Positions 1 to 10,242 of a stretch of DNA of 64,000 bases are shown in pieces. The stretch covers positions 248,001 to 312,000 of the forward strand of contig NZ_QPJM01000004.1 in NCBI RefSeq assembly GCF_003337575.1, read 5' to 3'. The stretch is from Phyllobacterium bourgognense. Lineage in GTDB: Bacteria; Pseudomonadota; Alphaproteobacteria; Rhizobiales; Rhizobiaceae. The position numbers were made by a program, and so were the translations under genes. Each line of letters begins with the position of its first letter. Within the stretch, counting starts at the first letter, position 1. The notes below the pieces were generated by a model. That model had not been told where the DNA came from. It searched no databases and worked only from the letters and a program-made list of their open reading frames with translations.

Positions 1-805
1 AAAAGCCGAGCGCTTTGATGCGTTTATTGGAAACGCGTTTGTTCTCGCCGTAGAACGATCGTGCCATTGGCGTCAGCGGCGCTGTATCGAAATCGGCCTC
101 TTCCGGGGGTTCGAGGCCCATCAGTTCCGCCGCATAGGCGACGACATCCTGCGGCGGTGCCGGTTCGTCATCGGTTATGTTGAAAATGCCGGCCTCATTG
201 CGCAGGCTGAGAAAAACCAGAGCACCGGCAATATCATCGACATGGATACGGTTGAACACCTGCCCGCTCTTGTTCAGCCGGCGCGCGCTGCCGTTGGCGA
301 GATTGACGAAAGCGTTGCGCCCCGGCCCATAAATGCCGGCAAGCCTCAAGATGGCGAGCGGAACACCGCGCTCATCCGCCAGTTGCTGCCAGCCCTGCTC
401 GGCAGCGACACGTTCGGTGGAGCGGGCCGAGAGCGGATGACATGGTGTACTCTCGTCGACCCATGCACCGCCATGATTGCCGTAGACGCCGACGGTGGAA
501 AGATAGCCGATCCATTGCAGCTTGGGCATGGCGTGCCGAATGGTATTGCCAAACTGCGCCAGCACCGGATCGCCGCTCTGCCCGGGTGACGTCGAGATGA
601 CGAGGTGCGTGACACCGGCGAGTACATCGACGATCTCCTGCGAGGCGTGGGTACCATGAAAGAGGAACGGCGTGATGCCATCCTTCTTGAGGTCTGAAAA
701 TTTGGCGCTATCGCGCGTCGTCCCGCCGATGAAATCCGCTTGACCATCGATGACTTTGGCAAAGGCTCGCGCCGAGTATCCGGCACCGAAGAGAAAAATA
801 TTCAT
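1..805 (-). CDS. NAD(P)-binding SDR / epimerase-like protein (3' part outside the window)
   Basis: The minus-strand frame opens at ATG 805-803 and stays open to the left edge, so the C-terminus is missing. The product begins MNIFLFGAGYSARAFAK, a Rossmann GxGxxxxxF dinucleotide-binding motif like that of E. coli YeeZ-type atypical SDRs. Later it has a YLSTVGVYG stretch and LRLAGIYGPGRN, typical of extended SDR epimerases. The ATG shares one base with the stop of queG (TAATG), so the two are probably translationally coupled. The substrate is unknown. Family assignment is firm; the specific function is not. Confidence 0.8.
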   Translation of the reverse strand, partial: MNIFLFGAGYSARAFAKVIDGQADFIGGTTRDSAKFSDLKKDGITPFLFHGTHASQEIVDVLAGVTHLVISTSPGQSGDPVLAQFGNTIRHAMPKLQWIGYLSTVGVYGNHGGAWVDESTPCHPLSARSTERVAAEQGWQQLADERGVPLAILRLAGIYGPGRNAFVNLANGSARRLNKSGQVFNRIHVDDIAGALVFLSLRNEAGIFNITDDEPAPPQDVVAYAAELMGLEPPEEADFDTAPLTPMARSFYGENKRVSNKRIKALGF

Positions 806-1968
806 TATTGATTTTTCGCGGCTTTGTGCCACTCGGTCAAGACGCTCGCATCATTTTCCTTCGCGGCTCCGTGCATGCGCAGGGCCGCGAACCCGTCTTC
901 GTCCATCAATTCACTTAACGCCCATACGGCGGCGCCGCGCACAAGGGGCGAGGGGTCGGCGAGATGTGTCTTGACGGTTTCGATCAGGCCAGGGTCGCCG
1001 GAATTGCCGCTGGCGATAAGCACATTGCGTATAAAACGGTCCCGGCCGATGCGCTTGATCGGTGACCCCGAGAACATTGTGCGGAACGCCGCGTCGTCCA
1101 GCATCAGAAGCGACGCGAGCGACGGCGATTTCAGGTCTTCGCGCGCCTGAAGCTTGGTCTCACGCGCGGTCTCGGCAAATTTGTTCCACGGACAGACGGC
1201 GAGACAATCGTCGCAGCCATAGATGCGGTTGCCCATCGCCTTGCGGAATTCGAGCGGGATGGGTTCCTTGTGCTCGATGGTGAGATAAGAGATGCAGCGC
1301 CCCGCATCGAGTTGGTAAGGCGCGGGGAATGCGTTGGTCGGGCACACGTCGAGGCAAGCGTGACACGAGCCGCAATGATCTGCCTCTCGTTCATCAGGCG
1401 GCAATTCCGCCGTGGTGAAGATCGTACCGAGAAACAGCCACGAGCCATGACTGCGGCTGACGAGATTGGTGTGCTTGCCCTGCCAGCCGAGGCCGGCGGC
1501 TTCGGCCAGCGGCTTTTCCATAACCGGTGCGGTATCGACGAAGACTTTCAGGTCTTCGTCCGCGGCACGGGAGGCGAAACGGCTGGCGACGCCCTTGAGC
1601 TTGCCTTTGATGATGTCGTGATAATCGCGGTTCTGTGCATAGACGGAAATCGCGGCCTTGTCCTTGTGCTGGAGGATTGCCATAGGATTGCCGTCCGGTC
1701 CGTAATTCATGGCAAGCACGATGATCGAGCGCACCTCCGGCCACAGGTTTTGCGGACTGGCGCGGCGCTCTTCCGTTTCCTGCATCCAGTCCATGCTGGC
1801 ATGGCGTCCGAGCGCCAGATATTGGCGCAAGCGCTCTTCGGCGAACGGGATGGCATCCGGCCTGGTGATGGCGACCAGATCGAAGCCGGCCGCACGCGAT
1901 TCCTCAAGGATGAACTGCTTGAGGCGTTGCGCTTGCGAGGGTTTGTATGTTTCGGAGTGCAAAATCAT
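805..1968 (-). CDS. queG: Epoxyqueuosine reductase QueG
   Basis: 387 residues, normal for the family. QueG carries out the last step of queuosine synthesis, reducing epoxyqueuosine in tRNA to queuosine with a cobalamin cofactor and two [4Fe-4S] clusters. Two ferredoxin-like cluster motifs are visible near residues 195-255: CGSCHACLDVCP and CDDCLAVCPWN. The C-terminus holds a HEAT-like helical segment (HLADPSPLVRGAAVWALSEL), as in characterised QueG. It lies between a GST gene upstream and an SDR gene downstream on the same strand, a grouping common in rhizobia. A palindromic repeat separates it from gst. Confidence 0.95.
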   Translation of the reverse strand: MILHSETYKPSQAQRLKQFILEESRAAGFDLVAITRPDAIPFAEERLRQYLALGRHASMDWMQETEERRASPQNLWPEVRSIIVLAMNYGPDGNPMAILQHKDKAAISVYAQNRDYHDIIKGKLKGVASRFASRAADEDLKVFVDTAPVMEKPLAEAAGLGWQGKHTNLVSRSHGSWLFLGTIFTTAELPPDEREADHCGSCHACLDVCPTNAFPAPYQLDAGRCISYLTIEHKEPIPLEFRKAMGNRIYGCDDCLAVCPWNKFAETARETKLQAREDLKSPSLASLLMLDDAAFRTMFSGSPIKRIGRDRFIRNVLIASGNSGDPGLIETVKTHLADPSPLVRGAAVWALSELMDEDGFAALRMHGAAKENDASVLTEWHKAAKNQ

Positions 1969-1985
1969 CTCGCACTGGCCCTATG

Positions 1986-2124
1986 CGTGGTTCGCCCTTC
2001 GACGGGCTCAGGATTCTCACCATGAGGGAAGTTGATATTTTTGCAAGGAGCCAAGAAACGCTGACGTTTCCGAACTATCTTGCAATCAACCAAGTTCCCT
2101 CATGGTGAGCTTGTCGAACCACGC
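1986..2124. repeat. REP-like inverted repeat between gst and queG
   Basis: Two inverted arms, 1986-2030 and 2095-2124, match as gcgtggttcg plus ctcaccatgagggaa; the left arm carries about 16 extra bases in the middle. Between them lie further short complementary tracts (ttgcaag/cttgcaa). The core (ttcgac, a short spacer, gctca, then atgaggga) resembles REP-type palindromes scattered in alphaproteobacterial intergenic DNA. It could fold into a long hairpin in the gst-queG transcript. Confidence 0.7.
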
Positions 2125-2137
2125 ACCCACACCAAGT

Positions 2138-2830
2138 TCAAAAATCCAGATCGCCATAATGCGATGAAGGTGGCAAGCCGCGCACCCGATCCGACAGCAA
2201 TGGCCGGAACGACGGACGCGATTTCATCCGCGTATACCAGTCGCGCGCCGCTTTATAATCGCCCCATTTGATTTCGCCAAGATAGTCGAGAATCGAGATC
2301 GAAGCGGCGGCCGACATGTCCGCATAGCTCGGGGCCGGTCCGGCCAGCCAGTTGCGCGTGGCCGTCAGCCAGTCGATATATTTCATGTGCTGGGTAATAT
2401 TGGTACGGGCAGCACGAATAGCGCCCGAATCCGGCGCTCCGCCACCCTGTTCGGCGGTCATGTGCAATTTGAAGATGCGTTCACGCGCCATGTGCCGGGT
2501 CACCTCATTTTCCAGCTTTGTAAGGAACCAGTCGACCAGCCGCCGTACTTCGGCACGGTTGAGCGAATCTTCAGGAAACAACCGGCGGCTGCGCTTGAGT
2601 GCGCCGCGTGTTTCATCGATATATTCGGCGATCACGGAAGCCCCTGAAACCGGAACATCGCCTTCCGCCAGGAGCACGGGCAGGGTTCCCGCCGGGTTGA
2701 GCGCCAGAAACTCCTTGCGCCGTGCCCAGCTGTTTTCTTCGATCAGCTCCACTTCAATGTCATATTCATTGAGGATAAGCCGGGTGTAGCGCGAGCCGGT
2801 GGACATAGGATGATGGAAGAGCGTCAACAT
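2138..2830 (-). CDS. Glutathione S-transferase family protein
   Basis: 230 residues with the usual two-domain layout: a thioredoxin-like N-terminal domain (MLTLFHHPMSTGSRYTR, then LNPAGTLPVLL with the cis-Pro, and GASVIAEYI for the gamma-glutamyl site) and an all-helical C-terminal domain with WLAGPAPSYADMSAAA. The C-terminal tail (LPPSSHYGDLDF) is characteristic of the rhizobial subgroup next to queG. Probably a cytosolic, detoxification-type GST; the electrophilic substrate cannot be told from sequence. The start gives the expected N-terminus, but no strong ribosome-binding site is evident. Confidence 0.9.
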   Translation of the reverse strand: MLTLFHHPMSTGSRYTRLILNEYDIEVELIEENSWARRKEFLALNPAGTLPVLLAEGDVPVSGASVIAEYIDETRGALKRSRRLFPEDSLNRAEVRRLVDWFLTKLENEVTRHMARERIFKLHMTAEQGGGAPDSGAIRAARTNITQHMKYIDWLTATRNWLAGPAPSYADMSAAASISILDYLGEIKWGDYKAARDWYTRMKSRPSFRPLLSDRVRGLPPSSHYGDLDF

Positions 2831-3002
2831 GGCAGATTGGTAAATCTTTCAAACTGGTATTTTATCCGCACCGTCGTCTCGCGACAGCCGCGTCGGACCT
2901 GCGCCAAACCTATAGGCGCAACCTTAGCACGAGACAAGTAAACAGGATTTCACCAACAGCCGGTTTATCTCCCAGCCGGCACCCATCAAGAAAGCGGTAA
3001 TT

Positions 3003-3809
3003 ATGGAAACACAGACGATTGTCGAAGCGGCCTTTCTTGGCTTGCTGGAAGGAATAACCGAATTCCTGCCGGTGTCCTCGACGGGGCATCTGTTGCTCGC
3101 GGGTCATTTCCTCGGCTTCGAATCGAACGGCAAGACATTCGAGGTGTTGATACAGCTCGGCGCGATTCTGGCGATCCTGAGCGTCTATTTCGGCCGTCTC
3201 GTGAAGATTGCGCGCGATCTCCCAACCGATCCGAAAGCCCGCCGTTTCGTCGCTGGCGTGCTTATCGCCTTCCTCCCGGCAGCAGTCGTCGGGGCGCTCG
3301 CCCATGACGTCATCAAGACCGTGCTGTTTGAATCGCCCATGCTGATCTGCGTGATGCTCATCATCGGCGGGCTGATCCTGCTCTGGGTCGACCGGGTCGA
3401 ACTGAAGCCGCGCTATACCAATGTCATGGATTATCCGTTGGGTCTCTGCTTCAAGATCGGCTTGATCCAGTGTTTTGCCATGATTCCCGGTACGTCGCGT
3501 TCCGGGGCGACAATCGTTGGAGCCCTGCTGCTCGGAACGGACAAGCGCTCGGCAGCCGAGTTTTCATTCTTCCTGGCGATGCCGACGATGGCCGGCGCCT
3601 TCGCCTACGACCTCTTCAAGAACCGCCACATACTGACCTTCAACGATGCGTCGCTGATCGTTGTGGGATTCATAGCAGCCTTCATCGCGGGCGTATTTGT
3701 CGTCCGCTATCTGCTGGACTATGTCTCGCGCCACGGTTTTGCATTGTTCGCATGGTGGCGGCTGGTCGTCGGGACGCTCGGATTGGTCGCGCTGATCCTC
3801 ATGCGCTAG
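3003..3809 (+). CDS. uppP: Undecaprenyl-diphosphatase UppP (BacA)
   Basis: 268 residues, the usual size. This integral membrane enzyme dephosphorylates undecaprenyl diphosphate, recycling the lipid carrier for peptidoglycan and O-antigen, and confers bacitracin tolerance. Both family signatures are present: the [15 protein letters not shown] motif near residue 17 and [10 protein letters not shown] near residue 161, plus many hydrophobic helices. The start ATG at 3003 follows a purine-rich site (aagaaagcgg). It is convergent with the SDR gene downstream, with only 4 bp between them. Confidence 0.97.
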   Translation: METQTIVEAAFLGLLEGITEFLPVSSTGHLLLAGHFLGFESNGKTFEVLIQLGAILAILSVYFGRLVKIARDLPTDPKARRFVAGVLIAFLPAAVVGALAHDVIKTVLFESPMLICVMLIIGGLILLWVDRVELKPRYTNVMDYPLGLCFKIGLIQCFAMIPGTSRSGATIVGALLLGTDKRSAAEFSFFLAMPTMAGAFAYDLFKNRHILTFNDASLIVVGFIAAFIAGVFVVRYLLDYVSRHGFALFAWWRLVVGTLGLVALILMR

Positions 3810-3813
3810 ACCG

Positions 3814-4782
3814 TCAGGCGGGTGTCTGGCTGGAATACTGTCCGTGGCTCCGGAAACGCCAGAGATATGACGGCAGGATCGTCTCGATCGTCTGCGGCCG
3901 GATGCCAAGCCCTTCGAGGGTGCGCCCTTCTTCCATAGCAGCGTTGGAAACCACGTTGTCATGCTGCAGGAGCACGACTTGATCGCGTGTCAGCGGTGGC
4001 TTTGGCAGATAGCCAAGGATAGAGCCCTGAATTCTGGCGATCCAGAACGGTATTGATACGAACATACGCTTGCGGCCAATGACACGCAGCATTTCTTCGA
4101 GGCACTTCCTGAACGTCAGGACTTCACCGCCGCCAAGTTCATAGACTTTGCCTGGCTGCAAGGTGCCATCGACCGAACGCGCAAAGACTTCGGCAACATC
4201 GCCGACATAGACCGGCTGGAACCTGGTGTGGCCACCGCCGATCAGCGGCAGGAAGGGCGAAATGCGCGCCATGCCGGCAAATTTGTTGAAGAAATTGTCC
4301 TCAGGCCCGAAGACGATGGACGGGCGAATGATAATGGCATCCGGAAGCGTATCGTGGATGGCTGCCTCGGCACGGCCCTTGGTGCTGGCATAGGCGGAAT
4401 GAGAACGAGGGTCAGCGCCAATCGCCGACATGTGGGTAAGGGGGACGCCTGCCGCACGGGCGGCTTCCGCGACCGCGCGGGCACCGAAATCGTGTACCGC
4501 GCTGAACTTCTGCTTGCCGCCTTCGAACAGCAGCCCCACAAGGTTGATCACATGATCGCAACCGGCAACCGCACGATCGATCGAAGCACGATTACGCAGA
4601 TTTGCCTGTACGGCCTGGATCTGGCCGACACCGCCAAGCGGCTGCAGATCGAATGCGAGATCGGGATGGCGCACGGCAACCCGAACGCGGTAGCCACGCT
4701 TGGTCAGCGCACGCACGACATGACGACCGATAAAGCCGGAGCCTCCGAAAACGGTGACGAGTTTTGGCTTGATGATTGTCAT
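3814..4782 (-). CDS. NDUFA9-like NAD(P)-binding SDR (complex I accessory-type)
   Basis: 322 residues. The N-terminus has GGSGFIGRHVVRAL, a Rossmann GxxGxxG motif, followed by INLVGLLFE and SAIGADPRSHSAYASTKGRAE, with a Tyr-x3-Lys pair, and IIRPSIVFGPEDNFFN. These are hallmarks of the atypical SDR family that includes the mitochondrial complex I subunit NDUFA9; alphaproteobacterial members are annotated as complex I NDUFA9-subunit family proteins. Start ATG 4782 follows aggagag. A role in the membrane or quinone biosynthesis is known for the family only by inference; none is shown here. Confidence 0.88.
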   Translation of the reverse strand: MTIIKPKLVTVFGGSGFIGRHVVRALTKRGYRVRVAVRHPDLAFDLQPLGGVGQIQAVQANLRNRASIDRAVAGCDHVINLVGLLFEGGKQKFSAVHDFGARAVAEAARAAGVPLTHMSAIGADPRSHSAYASTKGRAEAAIHDTLPDAIIIRPSIVFGPEDNFFNKFAGMARISPFLPLIGGGHTRFQPVYVGDVAEVFARSVDGTLQPGKVYELGGGEVLTFRKCLEEMLRVIGRKRMFVSIPFWIARIQGSILGYLPKPPLTRDQVVLLQHDNVVSNAAMEEGRTLEGLGIRPQTIETILPSYLWRFRSHGQYSSQTPA

Positions 4783-4936
4783 CGAGCTCTCCTAAAATGC
4801 AAGCGGGCAACAGATGCTGTTTAATGCGTTTTGTCGACGGCGCAAAGGGGAATGGAGCTCAAAGTTCGCGGCGCGTTGCCGCGCTATATGCAGATGCGTG
4901 GCCGGCAAAAGCAGCCGAACCACGCGCTTTGATTGA

Positions 4937-5194
4937 TTACTGCAACATCACGGTGCGCAATTCGTGTTCCTGCGCGCCGACAAGCACATTGTCGCGTTCA
5001 TCGGAAAGCACGATCGGCTCGCCATTGGCCGCAAAAAGGGCCCAAAGTTCAATCCCCGGCGTCATCGGCGGGAGCGCCGGAAAGCTCGTAGCGAGCTCAT
5101 CGGTTTTGACTTTGCGCATATAAGCCACCTGGCCAGCGCCAAGGCGGGCAAATTCAAGCTCGGTCAGGAGATTCTTGTGATCGGTGGTTTGCAT
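4937..5194 (-). CDS. DUF1150 family protein
   Basis: 85 residues from the ATG at 5194, chosen because GGAGG lies five bases before it; two upstream in-frame starts (to 5221) lack such a site. The sequence (ELEFARLGAGQVAYMRKV, then FAANGEPIVLSDERD and ANGEP-like turns) fits DUF1150, a small alphaproteobacterial protein of unknown function often encoded just downstream of a small heat-shock gene, as here. Co-expression with hsp20 is plausible, but a hairpin and about 140 bp separate them. Confidence 0.85.
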   Translation of the reverse strand: MQTTDHKNLLTELEFARLGAGQVAYMRKVKTDELATSFPALPPMTPGIELWALFAANGEPIVLSDERDNVLVGAQEHELRTVMLQ

Positions 5195-5305
5195 AATAGC
5201 CTCCATGTTCGGACAGTCCATTCTTAGGCCCCGTCCAGTTAGAGCTTCTACTGCGCCACGCGTCCGCTTGGTCGCAGTAGCACTTTCAATTACCCATGGT
5301 CCTGT

Positions 5306-5327
5306 CCAAAATCGAAATTGATTTTGG
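5306..5327 (-). terminator. Hairpin just downstream of hsp20
   Basis: Perfect 8-bp stem ccaaaatc / gattttgg (5306-5313 and 5320-5327) with a 6-base loop, starting about 10 bp after the hsp20 stop on the minus strand, and extendable by cccatg/catggg with bulges. No run of T follows, so it may be a processing or partial-termination hairpin. A second stem, ctactgcg/cgcagtag, lies at 5248-5280. Confidence 0.4.
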
Positions 5328-5337
5328 GATCATGGGG

Positions 5338-5760
5338 CTAGTCCTGAACCGCAATATTGATGCGCTTGACCAGTCGTTCGGGTTCCGGCCGATCGAGATC
5401 GATCGACAGAAGCCCATTCTTCAAAGTGGCGGCGCTGACGCGCATTCCATCGGCAAGAACGAAGATGCGCTGGAACTGACGTGCGGCAATACCACGATGC
5501 AGATATTCTCGGGTCTCTTCTTCGGCCTGCCTGCCGCGAATGATCAACTGATTGTCTTCCGTGGTCACTTCGAGGTCGTCATTGGAGAAACCCGCAACGG
5601 CGAGAATAATTCGAAGCTGTTCACGGTCATTGTTGCCGCGGATACGCTCGATATTATAAGGCGGATAGCCGTCGCCGGACTTGGCGATACGCTCCAGCGT
5701 CTTTTCCATCGAATCGAAACCAAGCAACAAGGGGCTTGAAAACGGTGTCATTCGTGTCAT
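5338..5760 (-). CDS. Small heat-shock protein Hsp20 family
   Basis: 140 residues from the ATG at 5760. An in-frame opening 60 bases upstream would start inside the leader, whereas AAGGA sits 8 bases before 5760 and the product then begins MTRMTPFSSPLLLGFD, typical of rhizobial small Hsps. The alpha-crystallin domain runs from about residue 35 (YNIERI) to 130, with LAVAGFSNDDLEVTTEDNQL and the AATLKNGLLSIDL signature (AxxxxGvLxixl). It is an ATP-independent holdase chaperone. Regulation is visible: a sigma-32-type promoter at 5830-5860 and a ROSE-like hairpin at 5767-5786 that masks the ribosome-binding site. Confidence 0.94.
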   Translation of the reverse strand: MTRMTPFSSPLLLGFDSMEKTLERIAKSGDGYPPYNIERIRGNNDREQLRIILAVAGFSNDDLEVTTEDNQLIIRGRQAEEETREYLHRGIAARQFQRIFVLADGMRVSAATLKNGLLSIDLDRPEPERLVKRINIAVQD

Positions 5761-5766
5761 TTGTGC

Positions 5767-5786
5767 AGTCCTTGAGAAAAGCGACC
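5767..5786 (-). promoter_or_regulatory. ROSE-like RNA thermometer hairpin over the hsp20 ribosome-binding site
   Basis: On the minus strand the leader reads GGUCGCUU, a 5-base loop UUCUC, then AAGGACU. These pair as seven base pairs (G-U, G-C, U-A, C-G, C-G, U-A, U-A) with a single bulged G. The paired right strand contains the AAGGA ribosome-binding site of hsp20. A U(U/C)GCU tract opposite AGGA with one unpaired G is the defining feature of ROSE elements that repress rhizobial small heat-shock genes at low temperature. The predicted leader is about 60 nt, in the ROSE size range. Confidence 0.75.
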
Positions 5787-5829
5787 TAAAAGCAAAACCC
5801 GTGATGTTAAGGCATTTCACTTCTGTTCA

Positions 5830-5860
5830 TTGATATGGCGATTGAACTGCAGACTTCAAG
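5830..5860 (-). promoter_or_regulatory. Sigma-32 (RpoH)-type promoter of hsp20
   Basis: On the minus strand CTTGAA (5860-5855) is followed after 16 bases by CCATATCAA (5838-5830). This is close to the RpoH consensus, CTTGAA-type -35 and CCATAT/CyTATnT-type -10. Transcription would start near 5824, giving a leader of about 64 nt that holds the ROSE-like hairpin. Confidence 0.7.
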
Positions 5861-5894
5861 AGAGTGCCGGTTTAAGGCCTAAAGAAAGTAAGAA

Positions 5895-6833
5895 ATGACG
5901 CGTAAAATCATAATCGACACCGATCCCGGCCAAGATGATGCTCTCGCAATCCTTCTGGCATTCGCCAGCCCGGAACTGGAAGTCCTTGGAGTGACGGTTG
6001 TCGCCGGCAATGTGTCACTCGCCTTGACCGAATTGAACGCACGGAAGATCTGCGAGCTTGCCGGCCGCCCTGACGCGCGAGTCTTTGCCGGCGCCGATCG
6101 CCCTTTGATGCGCCCGCTGGTCACGGCTGAACACGTGCACGGAAAGACGGGGCTTGATGGCCCTGATCTGCCGGAACCGGCGATGCTGCTGCAAGATCAG
6201 CACGCGGTCGATTTCATCATCGAGACTTTACGCAAGGAGCAAACGGGAAGTGTTACGCTCTGCGCACTTGGGCCCCTCACCAACATTGCCCAAGTCCTGA
6301 TTCGCGCTCCGGAACTTGCACCCCGGATTAAGGAAATCGTTCTTATGGGCGGCGGGTTCTTCGAAGGCGGCAATATTACCCCGACAGCGGAGTTCAATAT
6401 CTATGTGGATCCGCATGCGGCGCAGATCGTGCTCCGGTCGGGCGTTCCCGTGATCATCCTGCCGCTCGACGTAACCCACAAGACTCTGACCACCGCCAAG
6501 CGTATCGAGCGTTTCCGTGCAATGGGAACAAGGGCCGGCGATGCCTCCGTTGCCCTTCTGGAATTCTTTGAACGGTTCGACGAGGAAAAGTACGGCCGGG
6601 ATGGCGGTCCGCTGCATGATCCGAATGTCATCGCCTACGTGATGAAGCCGGAGCTCTACCGGGGCAGGTATTGCAACGTCGTCGTCGACGCTACAAACGA
6701 CTTGACGCTCGGCATGACCGTCGTCGATTGGTGGGGGGTGACCGACCGTCCGAAGAACGCACTCTATATCCGCCATGTCGACGATGAAGGTTTCTTCGAT
6801 CTCTTGACCGAACGCGTCGCGCGCCTGCCGTAA
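5895..6833 (+). CDS. Inosine-uridine preferring nucleoside hydrolase family protein
   Basis: 312 residues. Nucleoside hydrolases cleave the N-glycosidic bond of ribonucleosides to base and ribose for salvage. The N-terminus shows IIIDTDPGQDDALAI, the calcium-binding DTDPGxDDA signature, and the middle shows LCALGPLTNIA and VLMGGGFFEGGNITPTAEFNIYVDP, where the Asn-rich stretch binds ribose. HDPNVIAYVM near the C-terminus carries the distal Asp ligand. Divergent from hsp20; the start has only a weak purine-rich site. Base specificity cannot be assigned. Confidence 0.94.
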   Translation: MTRKIIIDTDPGQDDALAILLAFASPELEVLGVTVVAGNVSLALTELNARKICELAGRPDARVFAGADRPLMRPLVTAEHVHGKTGLDGPDLPEPAMLLQDQHAVDFIIETLRKEQTGSVTLCALGPLTNIAQVLIRAPELAPRIKEIVLMGGGFFEGGNITPTAEFNIYVDPHAAQIVLRSGVPVIILPLDVTHKTLTTAKRIERFRAMGTRAGDASVALLEFFERFDEEKYGRDGGPLHDPNVIAYVMKPELYRGRYCNVVVDATNDLTLGMTVVDWWGVTDRPKNALYIRHVDDEGFFDLLTERVARLP

Positions 6834-6963
6834 TCGTGACCTATCCTGTTGTTTATTCACGGAAAGTTGAAATCACGTAAACCATCAATAAGTAATTCTC
6901 GGACAAAATCCCCCTGAGCGAGTAGTGTCCAAAGGATGGACAGCAGAGAACTTGGGGTTTGAT

Positions 6964-7533
6964 ATGCTGACACGGCGCGGTGTTCTTACCGGTATACTTG
7001 CAGCGGCGTTGGCGCCGCAGGCTGCACTGGCAGCGGCGCCAAAGAAGAAGAAAATCTTTGTCATCAATCCGGTATTCAGCCCACAATATGTATCGTACGA
7101 TTCACCCTATGCGCCGGGCACAGTGGTGATCGACCCTCGTGGCCGGTTCCTTTACCTGATCGAAGACAGTTTCACCGCAAGGCGTTATGGCGTTGGGGTC
7201 GGACGAGCTGGCCGGGTCTTCCATGGCGTCGCGAAAGTCGGCCGCAAGGCGAAATGGCCGCGCTGGATCCCGACGAACGGTATGATCAGGCGTCAGCCGG
7301 AAAAATATGCGCGCTACGCCGGTGGTGTCGCAGGCGGTCCCCATAATCCGCTAGGTGCACGCGCGCTTTATCTTTATCGCAATGGCCGCGACACGCATTA
7401 TCGCATTCACGGAACAACGGAGCCGTGGACGATAGGACGTGCTGTCTCCAATGGTTGCATCCGCATGGTCAACGAACACGTCATGGACCTGTATGCGCGG
7501 GTGCCGGTTGGCGCGCGCGTCGTTGTAATCTAG
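6964..7533 (+). CDS. L,D-transpeptidase (YkuD domain), exported
   Basis: 189 residues from ATG 6964; an in-frame GTG at 6925 would only add residues before the signal peptide. The N-terminus MLTRRGVLTGILAAALAPQAALA is an export signal with an RR pair, possibly Tat. The YkuD domain covers about residues 50-189 and ends with the catalytic IHGTTEPWTIG...SNGCIRM motif (His, then SxGCIRM with the nucleophilic Cys). Such enzymes form 3-3 peptidoglycan crosslinks or attach outer-membrane proteins to the wall in Hyphomicrobiales. The stop overlaps the convergent ferredoxin stop in a shared CTAG. Confidence 0.93.
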   Translation: MLTRRGVLTGILAAALAPQAALAAAPKKKKIFVINPVFSPQYVSYDSPYAPGTVVIDPRGRFLYLIEDSFTARRYGVGVGRAGRVFHGVAKVGRKAKWPRWIPTNGMIRRQPEKYARYAGGVAGGPHNPLGARALYLYRNGRDTHYRIHGTTEPWTIGRAVSNGCIRMVNEHVMDLYARVPVGARVVVI

Positions 7534-7877
7534 GCTGCGACGCTCTCCCGCTGGGTATCGGGAGCCAGGGTGATTTCGAGACCATTGAGCTCTGCAGTCA
7601 TTATGAGCTGGCAGGAAAGACGAGAATTGTCCTCGACGTGAAAGGTCACGTCGAGCTGGTCGACTTCCTCGTCAAGGGGTTCAAAGAGCTTTTCCGACCA
7701 GTCCTGATCGACATAGACATGGCATGTACCGCAGGCGCAGGCGCCGCCGCATTCCGCCTTGATGTCGAGCCCCCAATCGCGAATGACTTCCATGACGCGG
7801 AAGCCTTCGAGGGCTTCCAGCGTATGGCGTTTGCCGTGCTGATCGGTGACGTGGATATAGAGGGACTCTGAGCTCAT
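7530..7877 (-). CDS. [2Fe-2S] ferredoxin, adrenodoxin type
   Basis: 115 residues. The cluster ligands are C-x5-C-x2-C within AECGGACACGTCHVY (about residues 41-50) plus a distal Cys in SRLSCQL near residue 88. It is an acidic one-electron carrier of the adrenodoxin/FdxB type. It follows the ferredoxin reductase gene by about 12 bp and ends the train that starts at cysG, which suggests that it passes electrons from the reductase to the sulfite or APS reductase. That partner assignment is inference from position. Confidence 0.93.
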   Translation of the reverse strand: MSSESLYIHVTDQHGKRHTLEALEGFRVMEVIRDWGLDIKAECGGACACGTCHVYVDQDWSEKLFEPLDEEVDQLDVTFHVEDNSRLSCQLIMTAELNGLEITLAPDTQRESVAA

Positions 7878-7889
7878 CAGGGTTGTTAC

Positions 7890-9486
<1,597 letters not shown>

Positions 9487-9490
<4 letters not shown>

Positions 9491-10242
9491 AAACTCGAAT
9501 CCGTCAGCGAGATGTTGCTCAGTTCGTCGGTAAGTCCCGTCAGGTGAATGCCGCACTCGGTCTTGTCGGAGCCAGCCCAACGGCCAGCGCGATCATCTTC
9601 GCCGTCCTTGACCGGCAAGGTGCAGGGCATGCAGCCGATCGACCGGTAGCCTTCGGCGACCAACGGATGCGGCGGCAAATCATGCTCGGCCATATATGCC
9701 TTGAGATCGGCGGAGGTCCAGTGCGCAAGCGGGTTGATGCGGACACGCGCCCCCACAGCCTCGAACACGGGCAGTGCCGTACGCGTCGATGCCTGGAACT
9801 GCTTGCGGCCGGTCATCCATGCGCGGTAGGGCGCGACGGCGCGGGCCATCGGCTCGACCTTGCGGATATAGCAGCAGCGATCCTTGTTGGTCATCGACAG
9901 CGCGCCGAACGGGTCCTCATCCTTGAGGCTCTGCTTCAGCGGGTGGATATCATGCACGTCCGTCATGCCGAGCTCGGCGATGAGCTGGTCGCGGTAGCGC
10001 AGCGTTGCCGGAAAATGCTTGCCGGTCTCAAGGAAAAGCACCGGCGTTGCGCGGTCGATCTGCGCGATCATGTGCAGCATCACCGCGCTGTCAGCGCCGA
10101 AAGAGGAAACGACGGCGATCTCCTCGTTGAAGAGGTGATCGACCGCAAGCTCGATGACGTCCATCGGCTCCAGATTGCCGTAGCGGGCCTGAAGCGCACG
10201 CGCCTCATCCGCCACGGTCTGGTCATTGATCTCAAGCTGCAT
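9487..10242 (-). CDS. cysH: Phosphoadenylyl/adenylyl-sulfate reductase CysH
   Basis: 251 residues from ATG 10242, which overlaps the end of cysI by 11 bp; the open frame extends further upstream inside cysI but that part is not CysH-like. SSFGADSAVMLHM is the PP-loop nucleotide site. The pairs RCCYIRK near residue 133 and GCMPCT near residue 217 are the two Cys pairs that bind [4Fe-4S] in the assimilatory APS-reductase branch, so APS is the likely substrate. The C-terminal ECGIHL carries the catalytic Cys. It converts APS to sulfite in cysteine synthesis. Confidence 0.94.
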
